The translations under genes and the position numbers were made by a program. A stretch of 64,000 nucleotides of DNA, from positions 1-64,000 of the forward strand of contig JBDUDK010000142.1 in NCBI GenBank assembly GCA_040002995.1. Direction: 5' to 3'. Positions 35,284-44,114 of the stretch are shown piece by piece. Position 1 is the stretch's first letter. Every line of letters begins with the position of its first letter. The notes beneath the pieces are model-generated. The model had not been told where the DNA came from. It searched no databases and saw only the letters and a list, made by a program, of their open reading frames with translations. This stretch comes from JBDUDK01 sp040002995. GTDB lineage: Bacteria; Actinomycetota; Acidimicrobiia; Acidimicrobiales; Ilumatobacteraceae.

Positions 35284-36021
35284 TCAATTTCGCCGCACTG
35301 CCGGGTGCGGCAGCAGCGTCTTCTTGGGACGGGCTTCGAGCTGGGTGACCAGCAGGTCATAGATGCGACTGCCGATCATCTCCGAGAGCTCATCGCGCAA
35401 GTAGCGATACGTGGGCACGCGCCCCACGAAGGCGTCGGGAGATTCCGTGCACCACCAGTGGAACTCGTCGCCACCGTTTCCCCAATCGCGCCGCTTCCAT
35501 TCGCGGATAGTCGACGTGACGTGGCCGTAGTCGTCGGTGTGCTCTTGGAGCCGTAGGGGAAGCTGCCAGCAGACATCGGGCTTCCAATCGATGAAACGCT
35601 CGCTTGCGTCGAGCGCCCCGACGTGGAGGGCGCAACCGGCACCACGGTGAAAGCCCGGTCGGTTGAGGAAGATGCACGCACCGTCCGCCAAACGGGTGGT
35701 GGTCACGCCGGCCTTGTCGGTCTTGGTGAACCCTTGCCGCGCCCGCTTGCGAAATTGCCACTGATCGTCGGTGAGCCGCGCAGCCGCCTTCTCTACCTGG
35801 GCGAGATCGTCTTCGTCGATGAAGTGGGCCCCATAGCTGCAGCAGCCTTCTGAGAGCTCTTGCGAGTCCTCGGTGAGCACGCCCTTGCAACCGTGCCCGA
35901 AGATGCAGGTCCACGCGCTCAACAGGAAGGTGACGTCGAACACCCAGGTGCGGTCATCTTCGGGGTCGTTGAACGACAGCCATTCGTGAAGGTCGTCGGG
36001 AACGGGCTGGGGGTCCGCCAT
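35284..36021 (-). CDS. Cysteine-rich protein, possible Zn/Fe-chelating (CxxxCC-like)
   Basis: A 245-aa soluble protein with eight conserved-looking cysteines: 39, 45, 60, 61, 116, 130, 151, 191. The CC pair at 60-61 in EGCCSYGAHF and the later GACIFLNR and GCALHVG resemble the zinc/iron-chelating YkgJ-type domain in layout but spacing is longer. It may bind a metal or Fe-S cluster. Function unknown. The start is fixed by minus-strand TAGAGT 8 bases upstream. It is divergent from glcD. Confidence 0.65.
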   Translation of the reverse strand: MADPQPVPDDLHEWLSFNDPEDDRTWVFDVTFLLSAWTCIFGHGCKGVLTEDSQELSEGCCSYGAHFIDEDDLAQVEKAAARLTDDQWQFRKRARQGFTKTDKAGVTTTRLADGACIFLNRPGFHRGAGCALHVGALDASERFIDWKPDVCWQLPLRLQEHTDDYGHVTSTIREWKRRDWGNGGDEFHWWCTESPDAFVGRVPTYRYLRDELSEMIGSRIYDLLVTQLEARPKKTLLPHPAVRRN

Positions 36022-36029
36022 CGCGCCGC

Positions 36030-36035
36030 ACTCTA
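36030..36035 (-). promoter_or_regulatory. -10 hexamer TAGAGT, leaderless start of Cys-rich gene
   Basis: Minus-strand TAGAGT, 8 bases, ATG at 36021. Confidence 0.55.
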
Positions 36036-36045
36036 CTGAGGCCGC

Positions 36046-36051
36046 TACCGT
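36046..36051 (+). promoter_or_regulatory. -10 hexamer TACCGT, leaderless start of glcD
   Basis: TACCGT plus 8 bases and ATG at 36060. The divergent -10 for the Cys-rich gene lies 11 bp away. Confidence 0.55.
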
Positions 36052-36059
36052 CAGATCTG

Positions 36060-37478
36060 ATGAGCGAGCTCGTTTGTGACCTGCGCGATGCGTTGGCGCC
36101 CGATCGTGTTCGTGATGGCGCGGTCGAACTCGGCCTCTACCGCAAGGACGCGTCGACGATGGAAGGGCCGGCAGGTGTCGTGTGCTTCCCGTTGTCGACT
36201 GCAGAGGTGCAGTCGTGTGTCCGGATCGCGCGACGCCACGGCCGGTCGTTTGTCGCGAGAGGATCCGGCACCGGACTGGCGGGCGGCGCGGTACCCGTTG
36301 ATGAGCCGGTGGTGATCGTGCTGACCAAGATGAACCGTGTGCTCGAGGTCGACGCCGATGCGCGGGTCGCGTGGGTGGAGCCCGGTGTCTTGAACCTCGA
36401 TCTGACCCGGCTCGTCGCACCACTCGGGCTTCATTTCGCCCCCGATCCGTCGAGTCAGCAGTCGTGCTCGATCGGGGGCAACATCGCCAACAACGCCGGC
36501 GGTCCGCACTGTCTGAAATACGGGGTCACCTCGACGCATGTGCTCGCCCTCGAGGTCGTGCTCCCCAATGGAGAAGTGACCACACTCGGGGGACTCGATC
36601 CCGAGCCGGTCGGTCTCGACCTTCGCGGCGCCTTCATCGGTGGTGAGGGGACGCTGGGCATCGCGACCAAGATCGCTGTGCGGTTGACCCCGATTCCGCC
36701 GGTGGTCCGGACTCTGCTCATCGACTTTGCCTCGATGGACGAAGCGGCCGCGACGGTAAGTGCGATCATCGCCGACGGACTGGTGCCCGCGGCGATCGAG
36801 ATGATGGACGCTAAATGCACACGAGCGGTCGAGGACTTCGTGCACGCCGGGTTTCCTCTCGACGCCGCGGCGGTTCTGATCGTCGAGCTAGACGGTCTCG
36901 CCGACGGGGTCGAGGCCGCCGCGGTTCGCGTGTGCGACATCGCGATCGCTGAGGGGGCACGGACGGCGAGGATCGCTGCGGATGACGCCGAACGGGCACT
37001 GTGGTGGAAGGGACGCAAGAGCGCGTTCGGCGCGATCGCTCGCATCAAGCCCGACTACTACCTGCACGACACAGTCGTGCCCAGGACCAAGCTCGTGGAA
37101 GTTCTCCGTGCGGTCGAGGAGATTGCCGCTCGGTACGAGCTCATCGTGCTCAACGTTTTCCACGCCGGCGACGGCAACCTCCATCCTCTTCTCGTGTTCG
37201 ATGCGCGCGACGAAGGGGTGCTCGAGCGCGTCCACGCCGCGGGGGAGGAGATCATCCGGGTCTCGGTGGCCGCGGGAGGCGTGTTGTCGGGTGAGCACGG
37301 CATAGGCCTCGAGAAGCGCGACTTCATGCACCTGCTGTTCACCGACGACGACATGGCCCACCAGGAGCATCTCCGCCATTCCTTCGATCCCGAGGGTTTT
37401 GCCAACCCAGCCAAGGTGCTGCCCGCCGGAAGCCGCTGCGGCGACCTGCAACGTGCGCCGGAGGGCGCATGGATCTGA
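36060..37478 (+). CDS. glcD: Glycolate oxidase subunit GlcD (FAD-linked)
   Basis: A 472-aa flavoprotein of the GlcD / D-lactate dehydrogenase family that oxidises glycolate to glyoxylate. The PCMH-type FAD-binding domain (about 35-215) shows FVARGSGTGLAGGAVP and CSIGGNIANNAGGPHCLKYG; the C-terminal domain carries NVFHAGDGNLHP and SGEHGIGLEKR. It is the first gene of glcDEF. The distinction from D-lactate or D-2-hydroxyglutarate dehydrogenase rests on the glcE and glcF neighbours. Confidence 0.92.
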   Translation: MSELVCDLRDALAPDRVRDGAVELGLYRKDASTMEGPAGVVCFPLSTAEVQSCVRIARRHGRSFVARGSGTGLAGGAVPVDEPVVIVLTKMNRVLEVDADARVAWVEPGVLNLDLTRLVAPLGLHFAPDPSSQQSCSIGGNIANNAGGPHCLKYGVTSTHVLALEVVLPNGEVTTLGGLDPEPVGLDLRGAFIGGEGTLGIATKIAVRLTPIPPVVRTLLIDFASMDEAAATVSAIIADGLVPAAIEMMDAKCTRAVEDFVHAGFPLDAAAVLIVELDGLADGVEAAAVRVCDIAIAEGARTARIAADDAERALWWKGRKSAFGAIARIKPDYYLHDTVVPRTKLVEVLRAVEEIAARYELIVLNVFHAGDGNLHPLLVFDARDEGVLERVHAAGEEIIRVSVAAGGVLSGEHGIGLEKRDFMHLLFTDDDMAHQEHLRHSFDPEGFANPAKVLPAGSRCGDLQRAPEGAWI

Positions 37479-38356
37479 TGGCTCTGGCCGACGACGTTGG
37501 CACCGACGACGCAGTCACGTGTGTCGGCGGCCGAACGCAGTGGCATGTCGGTGGACCGGTCGCGTCCGGCACACGAGAAGTGCGCGCGCCGGCCGGTATC
37601 GATGCCATCGTGCCCGAGGAGATGACGGTGCGGTGCGGGGCGGGCACCACGGTGGCCGAACTCGACGGTGCCCTTGCCGAACGCGGTCAGACGGTGGCGC
37701 TGCCGTCCTGGGACGGCGCGACGGTCGGCGGTGTGTTGGCCGTTGGTCGTAGTGGGATCCGTCGCCTGGGCTACGGGCCCGTGCGAGACACCGTCCTTCA
37801 ACTCGGCGTCGTGAGTGCCACCGGCGCCTACGTGAAGGCGGGCGGCCCCACGGTGAAGAACGTGAGCGGTTACGACCTGTGCCGACTTTTCGTTGGCTCT
37901 CTCGGGACGCTGGCGATCTTGGGCGAAGCGATCCTCCGCACGCGACCGCTGCCGATGGCTTCGCGTTGGTTCTCCGGCTCCGGCGTCGACCCATTCGAGC
38001 TTCGACGGCGGCTGCACGCGCCGACCTCGCTCCTGTGGGACGGCGAGATCACGTGGCTTCTGCTGGAGGGCCATCCGAGCGATGTCGAGGCCCAGCGCCG
38101 CATCAGCGGTCTCGACGAGGTGGCCGGACCGCCCCCATTTCCGACGGGAGGGCGGTGGTCGCTGCGCCCCGATGAGATCCGATCACTGCGCGGCCGTTTC
38201 GTGGCGGAGATCGGGGTCGGCGTGGTGCACGGCGAGAACCCGTCACCTCAAGCTCACGTTGACAGTAACGTCGAGTGTTTGCACCGGCGGCTCAAGTCTC
38301 ACTTCGACCCTAAAGGCCGCCTCAACCCCGGGCGCGATCCGTTGGCAGTGCGCTGA
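37469..38356 (+). CDS. glcE: Glycolate oxidase subunit GlcE (FAD-binding)
   Basis: A 295-aa second FAD-binding subunit of glycolate oxidase. The PCMH domain core is TVRCGAGTTVAELDGALAERGQ and WDGATVGGVLAVGRSG, and the C-terminus ends FDPKGRLNPGRDP. It overlaps glcD by 10 bp and glcF by one base (TGATG). Confidence 0.9.
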   Translation: MDLMALADDVGTDDAVTCVGGRTQWHVGGPVASGTREVRAPAGIDAIVPEEMTVRCGAGTTVAELDGALAERGQTVALPSWDGATVGGVLAVGRSGIRRLGYGPVRDTVLQLGVVSATGAYVKAGGPTVKNVSGYDLCRLFVGSLGTLAILGEAILRTRPLPMASRWFSGSGVDPFELRRRLHAPTSLLWDGEITWLLLEGHPSDVEAQRRISGLDEVAGPPPFPTGGRWSLRPDEIRSLRGRFVAEIGVGVVHGENPSPQAHVDSNVECLHRRLKSHFDPKGRLNPGRDPLAVR

Positions 38357-39525
38357 TGGCGATAGCGGGGCGCCTCGGCCTTGTCGATGAGGACCTGAAC
38401 ACCTGTGTCGGCTGCGGGCTGTGCCTGCCCCACTGCCCGACGTATCGAGTGAGTGGTGAGGAGGCCGCGTCGCCGCGCGGACGCATCGCAGCCATGCGCG
38501 ACGTGCAGTGGGGCGGCCAAACGATCGATGCGGAGTTCGTCGGATTCATGGACGCGTGCGTCCAGTGCCGCGGCTGCGAGACCGCGTGTCCGTCGGGCGT
38601 GCCCTTCGGTCACTTGATGGAGGCCACGCGCGAAACCCTCGCGTCGGAACACCGCACGACGTCGCGTTTGGAGCGCGTGGGTTACCGCGTGCTCGGGCAC
38701 CACCGTCTCGTACTCGCCGGCTCAACGCTTCTGGCGCTCGCGCAACGGCTCCGCTTCGTGCCGAAGCGTCTCGGTCTACCTCGAATCGCGCTGCGGCGCC
38801 CCAAGCTCGTCGCCAGCGGCTCCGACGTGTACCTGTTCACCGGGTGCGTGATGGACGCGTGGCAGCGCGAGACCCACGTTGCCGTGATGCGTCTTATGGA
38901 AGCGACGGGAAGCGGCGTGGCTCTCGCTGGTCACGGCGGTGCGTGCTGTGGCGCGCTGCACCTGCACGCCGGTCTCGGCGCTCAGGCGCGAAGCCTCGCG
39001 GAACGTGTCATGGAATCGATGCCCGGTGAGCAGGAGATCGTGGTGGACTCCGCCGGTTGCGGCGCCGCGTTGAAGGAGTACGGGCACCTGTTGGGCACGG
39101 TCGAGGCGAAAGCGTTCAGCGCCCGAGTTCGCGATGTTCACGAATGGCTGGCGAGCCGTCTCGATCGACTGCCGCTGGTGACGCGGTCCAGCGCGGTCGT
39201 GGCCGTCCAGGACCCCTGTCATCTGCGTCACGCGCAGCGCGCGCATCTTGCCGTGCGCACCGTCTTGTCCCGCTACGTCAACATCGTCGAACTCGACGAC
39301 GAGGGATTGTGCTGCGGGGCCGGCGGCGCCTACGCCACCACGCACCGGGAGACGGCCACGCTCATTCGCGATCGCAAGGTGGCGAGCGTCGAGCGTTCGG
39401 GCGCCACCGTCGTCGCCAGCGCGAACCCCGGCTGTGTGATGCACCTGGCCGCGGCGGGCCTGATGGTGCGGCACCCGTGCGACATCGTCGCCGACGTGGT
39501 CGGCGTGAACCGGCGCGAGGCTTGA
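38356..39525 (+). CDS. glcF: Glycolate oxidase iron-sulfur subunit GlcF
   Basis: A 389-aa subunit with two [4Fe-4S] ferredoxin motifs at N-terminus: Cys17, 20, 23, 27 and Cys68, 71, 74, 78. Two CCG heterodisulfide-type domains follow (GGACCGALHLHAG near 195 and DDEGLCCGAGGAYATTH near 315). It passes electrons from the flavin subunits to the respiratory chain at the membrane. The cluster motifs are complete. Confidence 0.92.
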   Translation: MAIAGRLGLVDEDLNTCVGCGLCLPHCPTYRVSGEEAASPRGRIAAMRDVQWGGQTIDAEFVGFMDACVQCRGCETACPSGVPFGHLMEATRETLASEHRTTSRLERVGYRVLGHHRLVLAGSTLLALAQRLRFVPKRLGLPRIALRRPKLVASGSDVYLFTGCVMDAWQRETHVAVMRLMEATGSGVALAGHGGACCGALHLHAGLGAQARSLAERVMESMPGEQEIVVDSAGCGAALKEYGHLLGTVEAKAFSARVRDVHEWLASRLDRLPLVTRSSAVVAVQDPCHLRHAQRAHLAVRTVLSRYVNIVELDDEGLCCGAGGAYATTHRETATLIRDRKVASVERSGATVVASANPGCVMHLAAAGLMVRHPCDIVADVVGVNRREA

Positions 39526-39528
39526 GCG

Positions 39529-39732
39529 ATGGCCGGAGAGTTCGAGGACATCCGCATGCGCCTGGAGTCGATCAGCGAGGAACTCGCCGATCTGGCGATC
39601 GTGCGCCTGCGCGAGTCGATCGATGCCGGTGGTCACGAGCTTCCCGTCGACGAGCGCCGCCTCGCCCGGGCGCGCCGCGCCGTTGAAAAGGCGATTTCCG
39701 TATTGCGGGAGCCCGACGACTCTCGCGACTGA
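39529..39732 (+). CDS. Small helical protein of unknown function
   Basis: A 67-aa soluble helical protein (EFEDIRMRLESISEELADLA and RRLARARRAVEKAISVLRE). It follows glcF by 3 bp and may be its operon partner. Such short helical proteins are common and of unknown function in actinobacteria. Its stop is 6 bp from the convergent E1 gene. Confidence 0.65.
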   Translation: MAGEFEDIRMRLESISEELADLAIVRLRESIDAGGHELPVDERRLARARRAVEKAISVLREPDDSRD

Positions 39733-39738
39733 ATCCGT

Positions 39739-41967
39739 TTACGTGCCGTCGACCAGGCGGCGGGCGGCATCTTCGATGGTCTCCTCGCTCAACAGCACCG
39801 TCAGGGCGGCGTCTCCGAGCGGGATGAAACTGTCCTCACTCGTGACGCGGGCCATCGCCCCCCGAAAGCCGCGGTCGACGAGCGTGGCGAGCACCCCCTC
39901 GCTGATCCCTCCGCTGCGGCGCGTTTCGTCGACTACGAGAACCCGTCCCGAAACGTTGGCCTCTCGCACGATGTCGTCGACCGGCAGCGGCGCCAGCCAG
40001 CGAAGGTCGAGTACGCGGGCGTGGATACCGGAGCCCGCCAGCCGGCGCGCCACGCGAAGCGACATGAGAAGCCCGTTGCCACTCGTGATCATGGAGAGAT
40101 CGGTGCCCGCACCATGAACGCGGCCACGGCCGATGGGGACGTGCGTATCGGCCCATGCGTCCGGACCGGCATACGGCGCCAACCACTTCCCGTCGCCCGG
40201 GTCGTGCAGATCCTGGGTGTGGTAGAGCGCTATCGGTTCGAGGAAGACGCACACCGTGCCGTCGACGCGTGCCGCTTCCACACAGGTGCGGAGCATCGCG
40301 GCTGCGTCATCGGGGCGGGCGGGCGAGGCAACGACCAGCCCAGGGATGTCGCGCAGGACCCCGATGGCGTCGTCGTTGTGGAAATGACCGCCAAAACCTC
40401 TCTGGTAGCCGTACCCCGCGACGCGCAGTACGAGCGGGTTGCGGTACTGACCGTTCGAGAAGAACGACAGCGTGGCGGCCTCTCCGCGCAGTTGGTCCTC
40501 GGCGTTGTGCAGATACGCGAGGTACTGCACTTCGGGTACCGGCACCAGCCCGCTCACGCCGAAGCCGAGCGCGAGCCCGAGGATCGACTGTTCGTCGAGC
40601 AACGTGTCGAACACGCGGCCGGCACCGGCTTTGCGCAGGAGGCCACGCGTCACGCCATAGACACCTCCCTTGGCCGCCACGTCCTCGCCGAACACGACCA
40701 CTTCGGGGTGCACAGCCAGTAGATCGGCCAGCGATCGATTGATGCTCTGCGCGAGCGTGAGGCCGCCTTCGTCCTCGGGCAACTTGCCGTCGAAGAACGC
40801 CTGGCGCGCGTCGGTCCCCGCGACGCAGGTGGCGGCGGTGGCCACGACGCCGGGGCGACGCGGCGACAACGGCGCCATCACCGCAGCGGCCGAGTCGAGT
40901 TGGGCATGGGTGACGGCCTCCTCGGCGAGCCCGCGCACCTCTTCCCGCGTCGCCTCGTACAACTTGACGACATCTTCGGAGGTGAGCAGACCGATGGAAA
41001 CGAGGAGCCGGGCCATGCCGAGCAGCGGGTCTCGGTCGTAGTCGCGCCGGATCTCTTCGGGCGTCCGATAGACCGACTCGACATCGGTTCCCGCGTGGCC
41101 CATGAAGCGAACAGTCTGTACATGGAGGAACGCTGGCGCCCGGTGCTCGCGCACCCACGCCGCCAACTCCGAGGCGACGTCGAACACCTCGGCGGGATCA
41201 AAGCCGTCGGCGCTCGCGTAGCGAAGATGGGGGCGATGCCCGTAGGCGGAAGCGATCCAGTTTGCAGGGGTGCGGACGCTGATGCCGATGCCGTTGTCCT
41301 CGCAGACGAACAGCAGGGGGAGAGGCAAGCGTTGATGCGCGCAGTGGCACGCGGTGTTGATCGCGCCCGTCGCGGTTGAATGGTTGGCCGAGGCGTCGCC
41401 GAAGCTGCACACCGCGATCGCATCGTCGGCCCACGCCGAGCGCAGGCCGAGCTTGCGGGCGCGATCGATGGCGAAGGCGACGCCGACGGCGCGAGGGAGG
41501 TGCGACGCAATCGTCGATGTCTGCGGGATCACATTCAGAGCGTGATGACCGAACACCTTGTGGCGACCCCCGGCGATGGGCTCGTCGACGGCGGCCACCA
41601 TGCCCAAGAGCACGTCGGAGAGGGGAGGGCGCCCGTGCACCTGGCGGCCGCGCTCGAGGTAGAAGCCGCCGGCCCGGTAGTGCAACAGAGCCGGATCCGT
41701 GGGGCGGAGCGCCGCGGCTACCGCGGCGTTGCTCTCGTGACCGGATGACCCGATCGTGTAGAAGCCCTGACCGCGCGCTCGCAGCCAGCGCGCCGCGAGG
41801 TCGAGGTGACGGCTTCCAAGCTGTGACGCAAAGATCCCTAGCGCCATCGCGCCCGTGAGTCGGGAACCGGCGCGGACCGGGCCGTCGAGTTCGGCCGGTA
41901 GCTCCGAGGCCACCAGCGCCGCGGTCGCGTCGAGAAACGCCCGCTCGAGCGGCTCGATCGGGCTCAC
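39739..41967 (-). CDS. Fused E1 alpha-beta 2-oxoacid dehydrogenase
   Basis: A 742-aa single-chain thiamine-diphosphate dehydrogenase. Residues 1-370 form the alpha part with the ThDP site GDAS (190-193) and EDNG (223-226), in place of the standard GDG and NN. Residues 395-742 form the beta part (VVFGEDVAAKGGVYGVTRGLL at 425-444 and the transketolase C-terminal domain). It decarboxylates a branched-chain or related 2-oxoacid. No E2 or E3 gene is in the window. GTG 41967 overlaps the LOG gene stop by 4 bp. Confidence 0.85.
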   Translation of the reverse strand: MSPIEPLERAFLDATAALVASELPAELDGPVRAGSRLTGAMALGIFASQLGSRHLDLAARWLRARGQGFYTIGSSGHESNAAVAAALRPTDPALLHYRAGGFYLERGRQVHGRPPLSDVLLGMVAAVDEPIAGGRHKVFGHHALNVIPQTSTIASHLPRAVGVAFAIDRARKLGLRSAWADDAIAVCSFGDASANHSTATGAINTACHCAHQRLPLPLLFVCEDNGIGISVRTPANWIASAYGHRPHLRYASADGFDPAEVFDVASELAAWVREHRAPAFLHVQTVRFMGHAGTDVESVYRTPEEIRRDYDRDPLLGMARLLVSIGLLTSEDVVKLYEATREEVRGLAEEAVTHAQLDSAAAVMAPLSPRRPGVVATAATCVAGTDARQAFFDGKLPEDEGGLTLAQSINRSLADLLAVHPEVVVFGEDVAAKGGVYGVTRGLLRKAGAGRVFDTLLDEQSILGLALGFGVSGLVPVPEVQYLAYLHNAEDQLRGEAATLSFFSNGQYRNPLVLRVAGYGYQRGFGGHFHNDDAIGVLRDIPGLVVASPARPDDAAAMLRTCVEAARVDGTVCVFLEPIALYHTQDLHDPGDGKWLAPYAGPDAWADTHVPIGRGRVHGAGTDLSMITSGNGLLMSLRVARRLAGSGIHARVLDLRWLAPLPVDDIVREANVSGRVLVVDETRRSGGISEGVLATLVDRGFRGAMARVTSEDSFIPLGDAALTVLLSEETIEDAARRLVDGT

Positions 41968-42968
41968 GCGGGGGCGGCGTTCAGTGCGTTGATCAACATG
42001 CGCAACCCAGCCTGGTCGTAAACGAACGCGTCGAGGCGCAGGCGCGGGAGGTCGAGTTTGTCGCCGTCGGCGAGTTCGTCCCTGAGGGGTTCGGTGAGGC
42101 GGATCGCGCCGGTGCAAAGATGCCCGAAGCGCGTGTTGAGATCGACCAGTTCCGCGTCGGAGGGTGTGCGGTGTAACCGGATCACGAGGGTGGTGCCCAC
42201 GAAACGGATCGAGTCGTAGGTGGAGTAGAAGCGGACGATCTCGGCGACGGCCTTGTCGGCATCGTCGGTGACGAGGAACAGCTCTTTGTCATTCGGTCCG
42301 ATCAGACCGCGGGCTGCGAGTTCGCCGTCGATGAACGCCGCCGCGTCGCGCCAGAACCAGCCACCCGGGGTGTCGAGCAACACGATCGGTACGGGTACGC
42401 CCTTGCCGGTCTGGGTGAGCGTGAGAAGTTCGAAGGTCTCGTCCAGGGTGCCGAAACCACCTGGGAGACAGACAAACGCCTTCGATTCTTTGATGAGCAT
42501 GAGTTTTCGGGTGAAGAAGTACTTCATGGAGACGAGCTTCGGATCACCGAGGATCACCGGGTTGGCTTCCTGCTCATGGGGGAGCCGGATCGTGACACCG
42601 ATCGAGCGCTCACGGCCGGCGCCTTCCATGCCGGCGGCCATGATGCCGGGCCCAGCTCCGGTGACGACCATCCAACCCTCGGCGGCAAGACGGGCGGCGA
42701 CGGCGCGTGCGGTCACGTAGTGAGGATCATCGTGTTTCACTCGTGCCGAGCCGAACATCGTCACCTTCGCAATACCTCGGTAAGGCGCGAAGGTCCTGAA
42801 CGCGTCGCGCATCTCGGCGAGCGTGGCGCGCGTGATCTTCAGATCGAGCGGATCGACGTCGTCGCCCGCCAGACCTACCGCGGTGGCGAGAATGTCGCGC
42901 AGGACTCTCCGGTTCTGCTTCGCGCCCGCCGCGTCGAGAAGGGCGTCGATCTGGTCATCCACGGCCAT
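41964..42968 (-). CDS. LOG family protein (Rossmann nucleotide-binding)
   Basis: A 334-aa member of the LOG / TIGR00730-like group. The nucleotide motif PGGFGTLDE is at 169-177 with Arg154 upstream, and the GAGPGIMAAGMEGA loop near 104-117. LOG enzymes release cytokinin riboside monophosphates by cleaving nucleotide 5'-monophosphates. The protein is longer than the 180-200 aa enzyme and the Glu of GIMEA is replaced by Ala, so its substrate is uncertain. It is coupled to the fused E1 gene by a GTGA overlap. Confidence 0.82.
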   Translation of the reverse strand: MAVDDQIDALLDAAGAKQNRRVLRDILATAVGLAGDDVDPLDLKITRATLAEMRDAFRTFAPYRGIAKVTMFGSARVKHDDPHYVTARAVAARLAAEGWMVVTGAGPGIMAAGMEGAGRERSIGVTIRLPHEQEANPVILGDPKLVSMKYFFTRKLMLIKESKAFVCLPGGFGTLDETFELLTLTQTGKGVPVPIVLLDTPGGWFWRDAAAFIDGELAARGLIGPNDKELFLVTDDADKAVAEIVRFYSTYDSIRFVGTTLVIRLHRTPSDAELVDLNTRFGHLCTGAIRLTEPLRDELADGDKLDLPRLRLDAFVYDQAGLRMLINALNAAPA

Positions 42969-43007
42969 CGCGTCAGTGTGGTCGATGGCGGTGGGCCGCC
43001 CCGCTGC

Positions 43008-44114
43008 TCAACCCTTCAGCTCGGCGGCTTTCGCCGAGAGCGAGCCGATGAGCTCGTCGAAGCTCTTCGTGAACGATGCGACCCCCTCATCTTCGAGCTT
43101 GCGCGCGACATCGTCGAGGTCGACGCCCACGACGCTGAGCGCCTTCCACACGTGCTCGGCCTGGTCGACTTCGGCGTCGACGGTGCGCGCCAGTGTTCCG
43201 TGGTCGAGGAAGGCTTCGATCGTGGCCTCCGGAAGGGTGTCGACGGTGTCGGGGCCGATGAGACTGTCGACATAGAGGGTGTCGGGATACGCCGGGTTCT
43301 TCGTGGAGGTCGAGGCCCACAAAGGCCGCTGCACTCGAGCACCGCGGGCCGCGAGCGCCTCCCAACGCGCCCCGCGGAACTTGCGCACGAACAACTGGTA
43401 GGCCAGCTTGCCCTGCGCGATCGCCGCCTTGCCGCGAAGGGCGAGCGCGTCGGGGCTCCCGATGGCTTCGAGCCGGCGATCGATTTCGGTATCGACCCTG
43501 CTAATGAAGAAGCTGCCGACGCTGGCCACGCTCGCCAGGTCGGCACCCGGTGTAGTCGCGTACTGCTCGAGCCCCGAGACGTAGGCCTCGAGCACATCTC
43601 CATAGCCTTTGAGGCTGAAGATGAGCGTGACGTTGATAGTGCGCCCCTCGGCGATCATCGCCCGAATCGCGGGTACGCCCTCTGCGGTGCCCGGAATCTT
43701 CACCATCAGGTTCGGCCGGCGGATGTGTTCGTGCAGCGCACGCGCCGCTTCGATCGTGCCTTCGGTATCGCGCGCGAGCGACGGCGCCACCTCGATCGAG
43801 GCGAATCCGTCGCCGCCCGAGCTCGAGTCATAGACCGGAGCGAGCACATCGAGAGCGCTGACGATGTCGCTCGTGACCAAGGCCCAGTAGTCGTCGACGA
43901 TGTCGCCGCCCGCCCGCACGAGGGCGCCGAACTCGTCGTCGTAGTCGGCCGAGCCTTCGATTGCCTTCTGGAAGATCGTGGGGTTCGACGTAAGCCCGCG
44001 AATGCCTTCGTCGCGAAGCCGGGCCAGCTGGCCCGACGTGATGTAGCCCCGCTTGAGGTTGTCGAGCCATGGGCTCTGACCATGCTCGGCACACAAACGC
44101 TGGAGTCGGTTCAT
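43008..44114 (-). CDS. tal: Transaldolase
   Basis: A 368-aa transaldolase of the pentose phosphate pathway (tal type found beside tkt in actinobacteria). The opening SPWLDNLKRGYI, GLTSNPTIFQKAI, the Schiff-base lysine segment LMVKIPGT and PLWASTSTKNPAY are characteristic. Its ATG overlaps the tkt stop by 4 bp (ATGA), so the two are co-translated. Confidence 0.93.
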   Translation of the reverse strand: MNRLQRLCAEHGQSPWLDNLKRGYITSGQLARLRDEGIRGLTSNPTIFQKAIEGSADYDDEFGALVRAGGDIVDDYWALVTSDIVSALDVLAPVYDSSSGGDGFASIEVAPSLARDTEGTIEAARALHEHIRRPNLMVKIPGTAEGVPAIRAMIAEGRTINVTLIFSLKGYGDVLEAYVSGLEQYATTPGADLASVASVGSFFISRVDTEIDRRLEAIGSPDALALRGKAAIAQGKLAYQLFVRKFRGARWEALAARGARVQRPLWASTSTKNPAYPDTLYVDSLIGPDTVDTLPEATIEAFLDHGTLARTVDAEVDQAEHVWKALSVVGVDLDDVARKLEDEGVASFTKSFDELIGSLSAKAAELKG

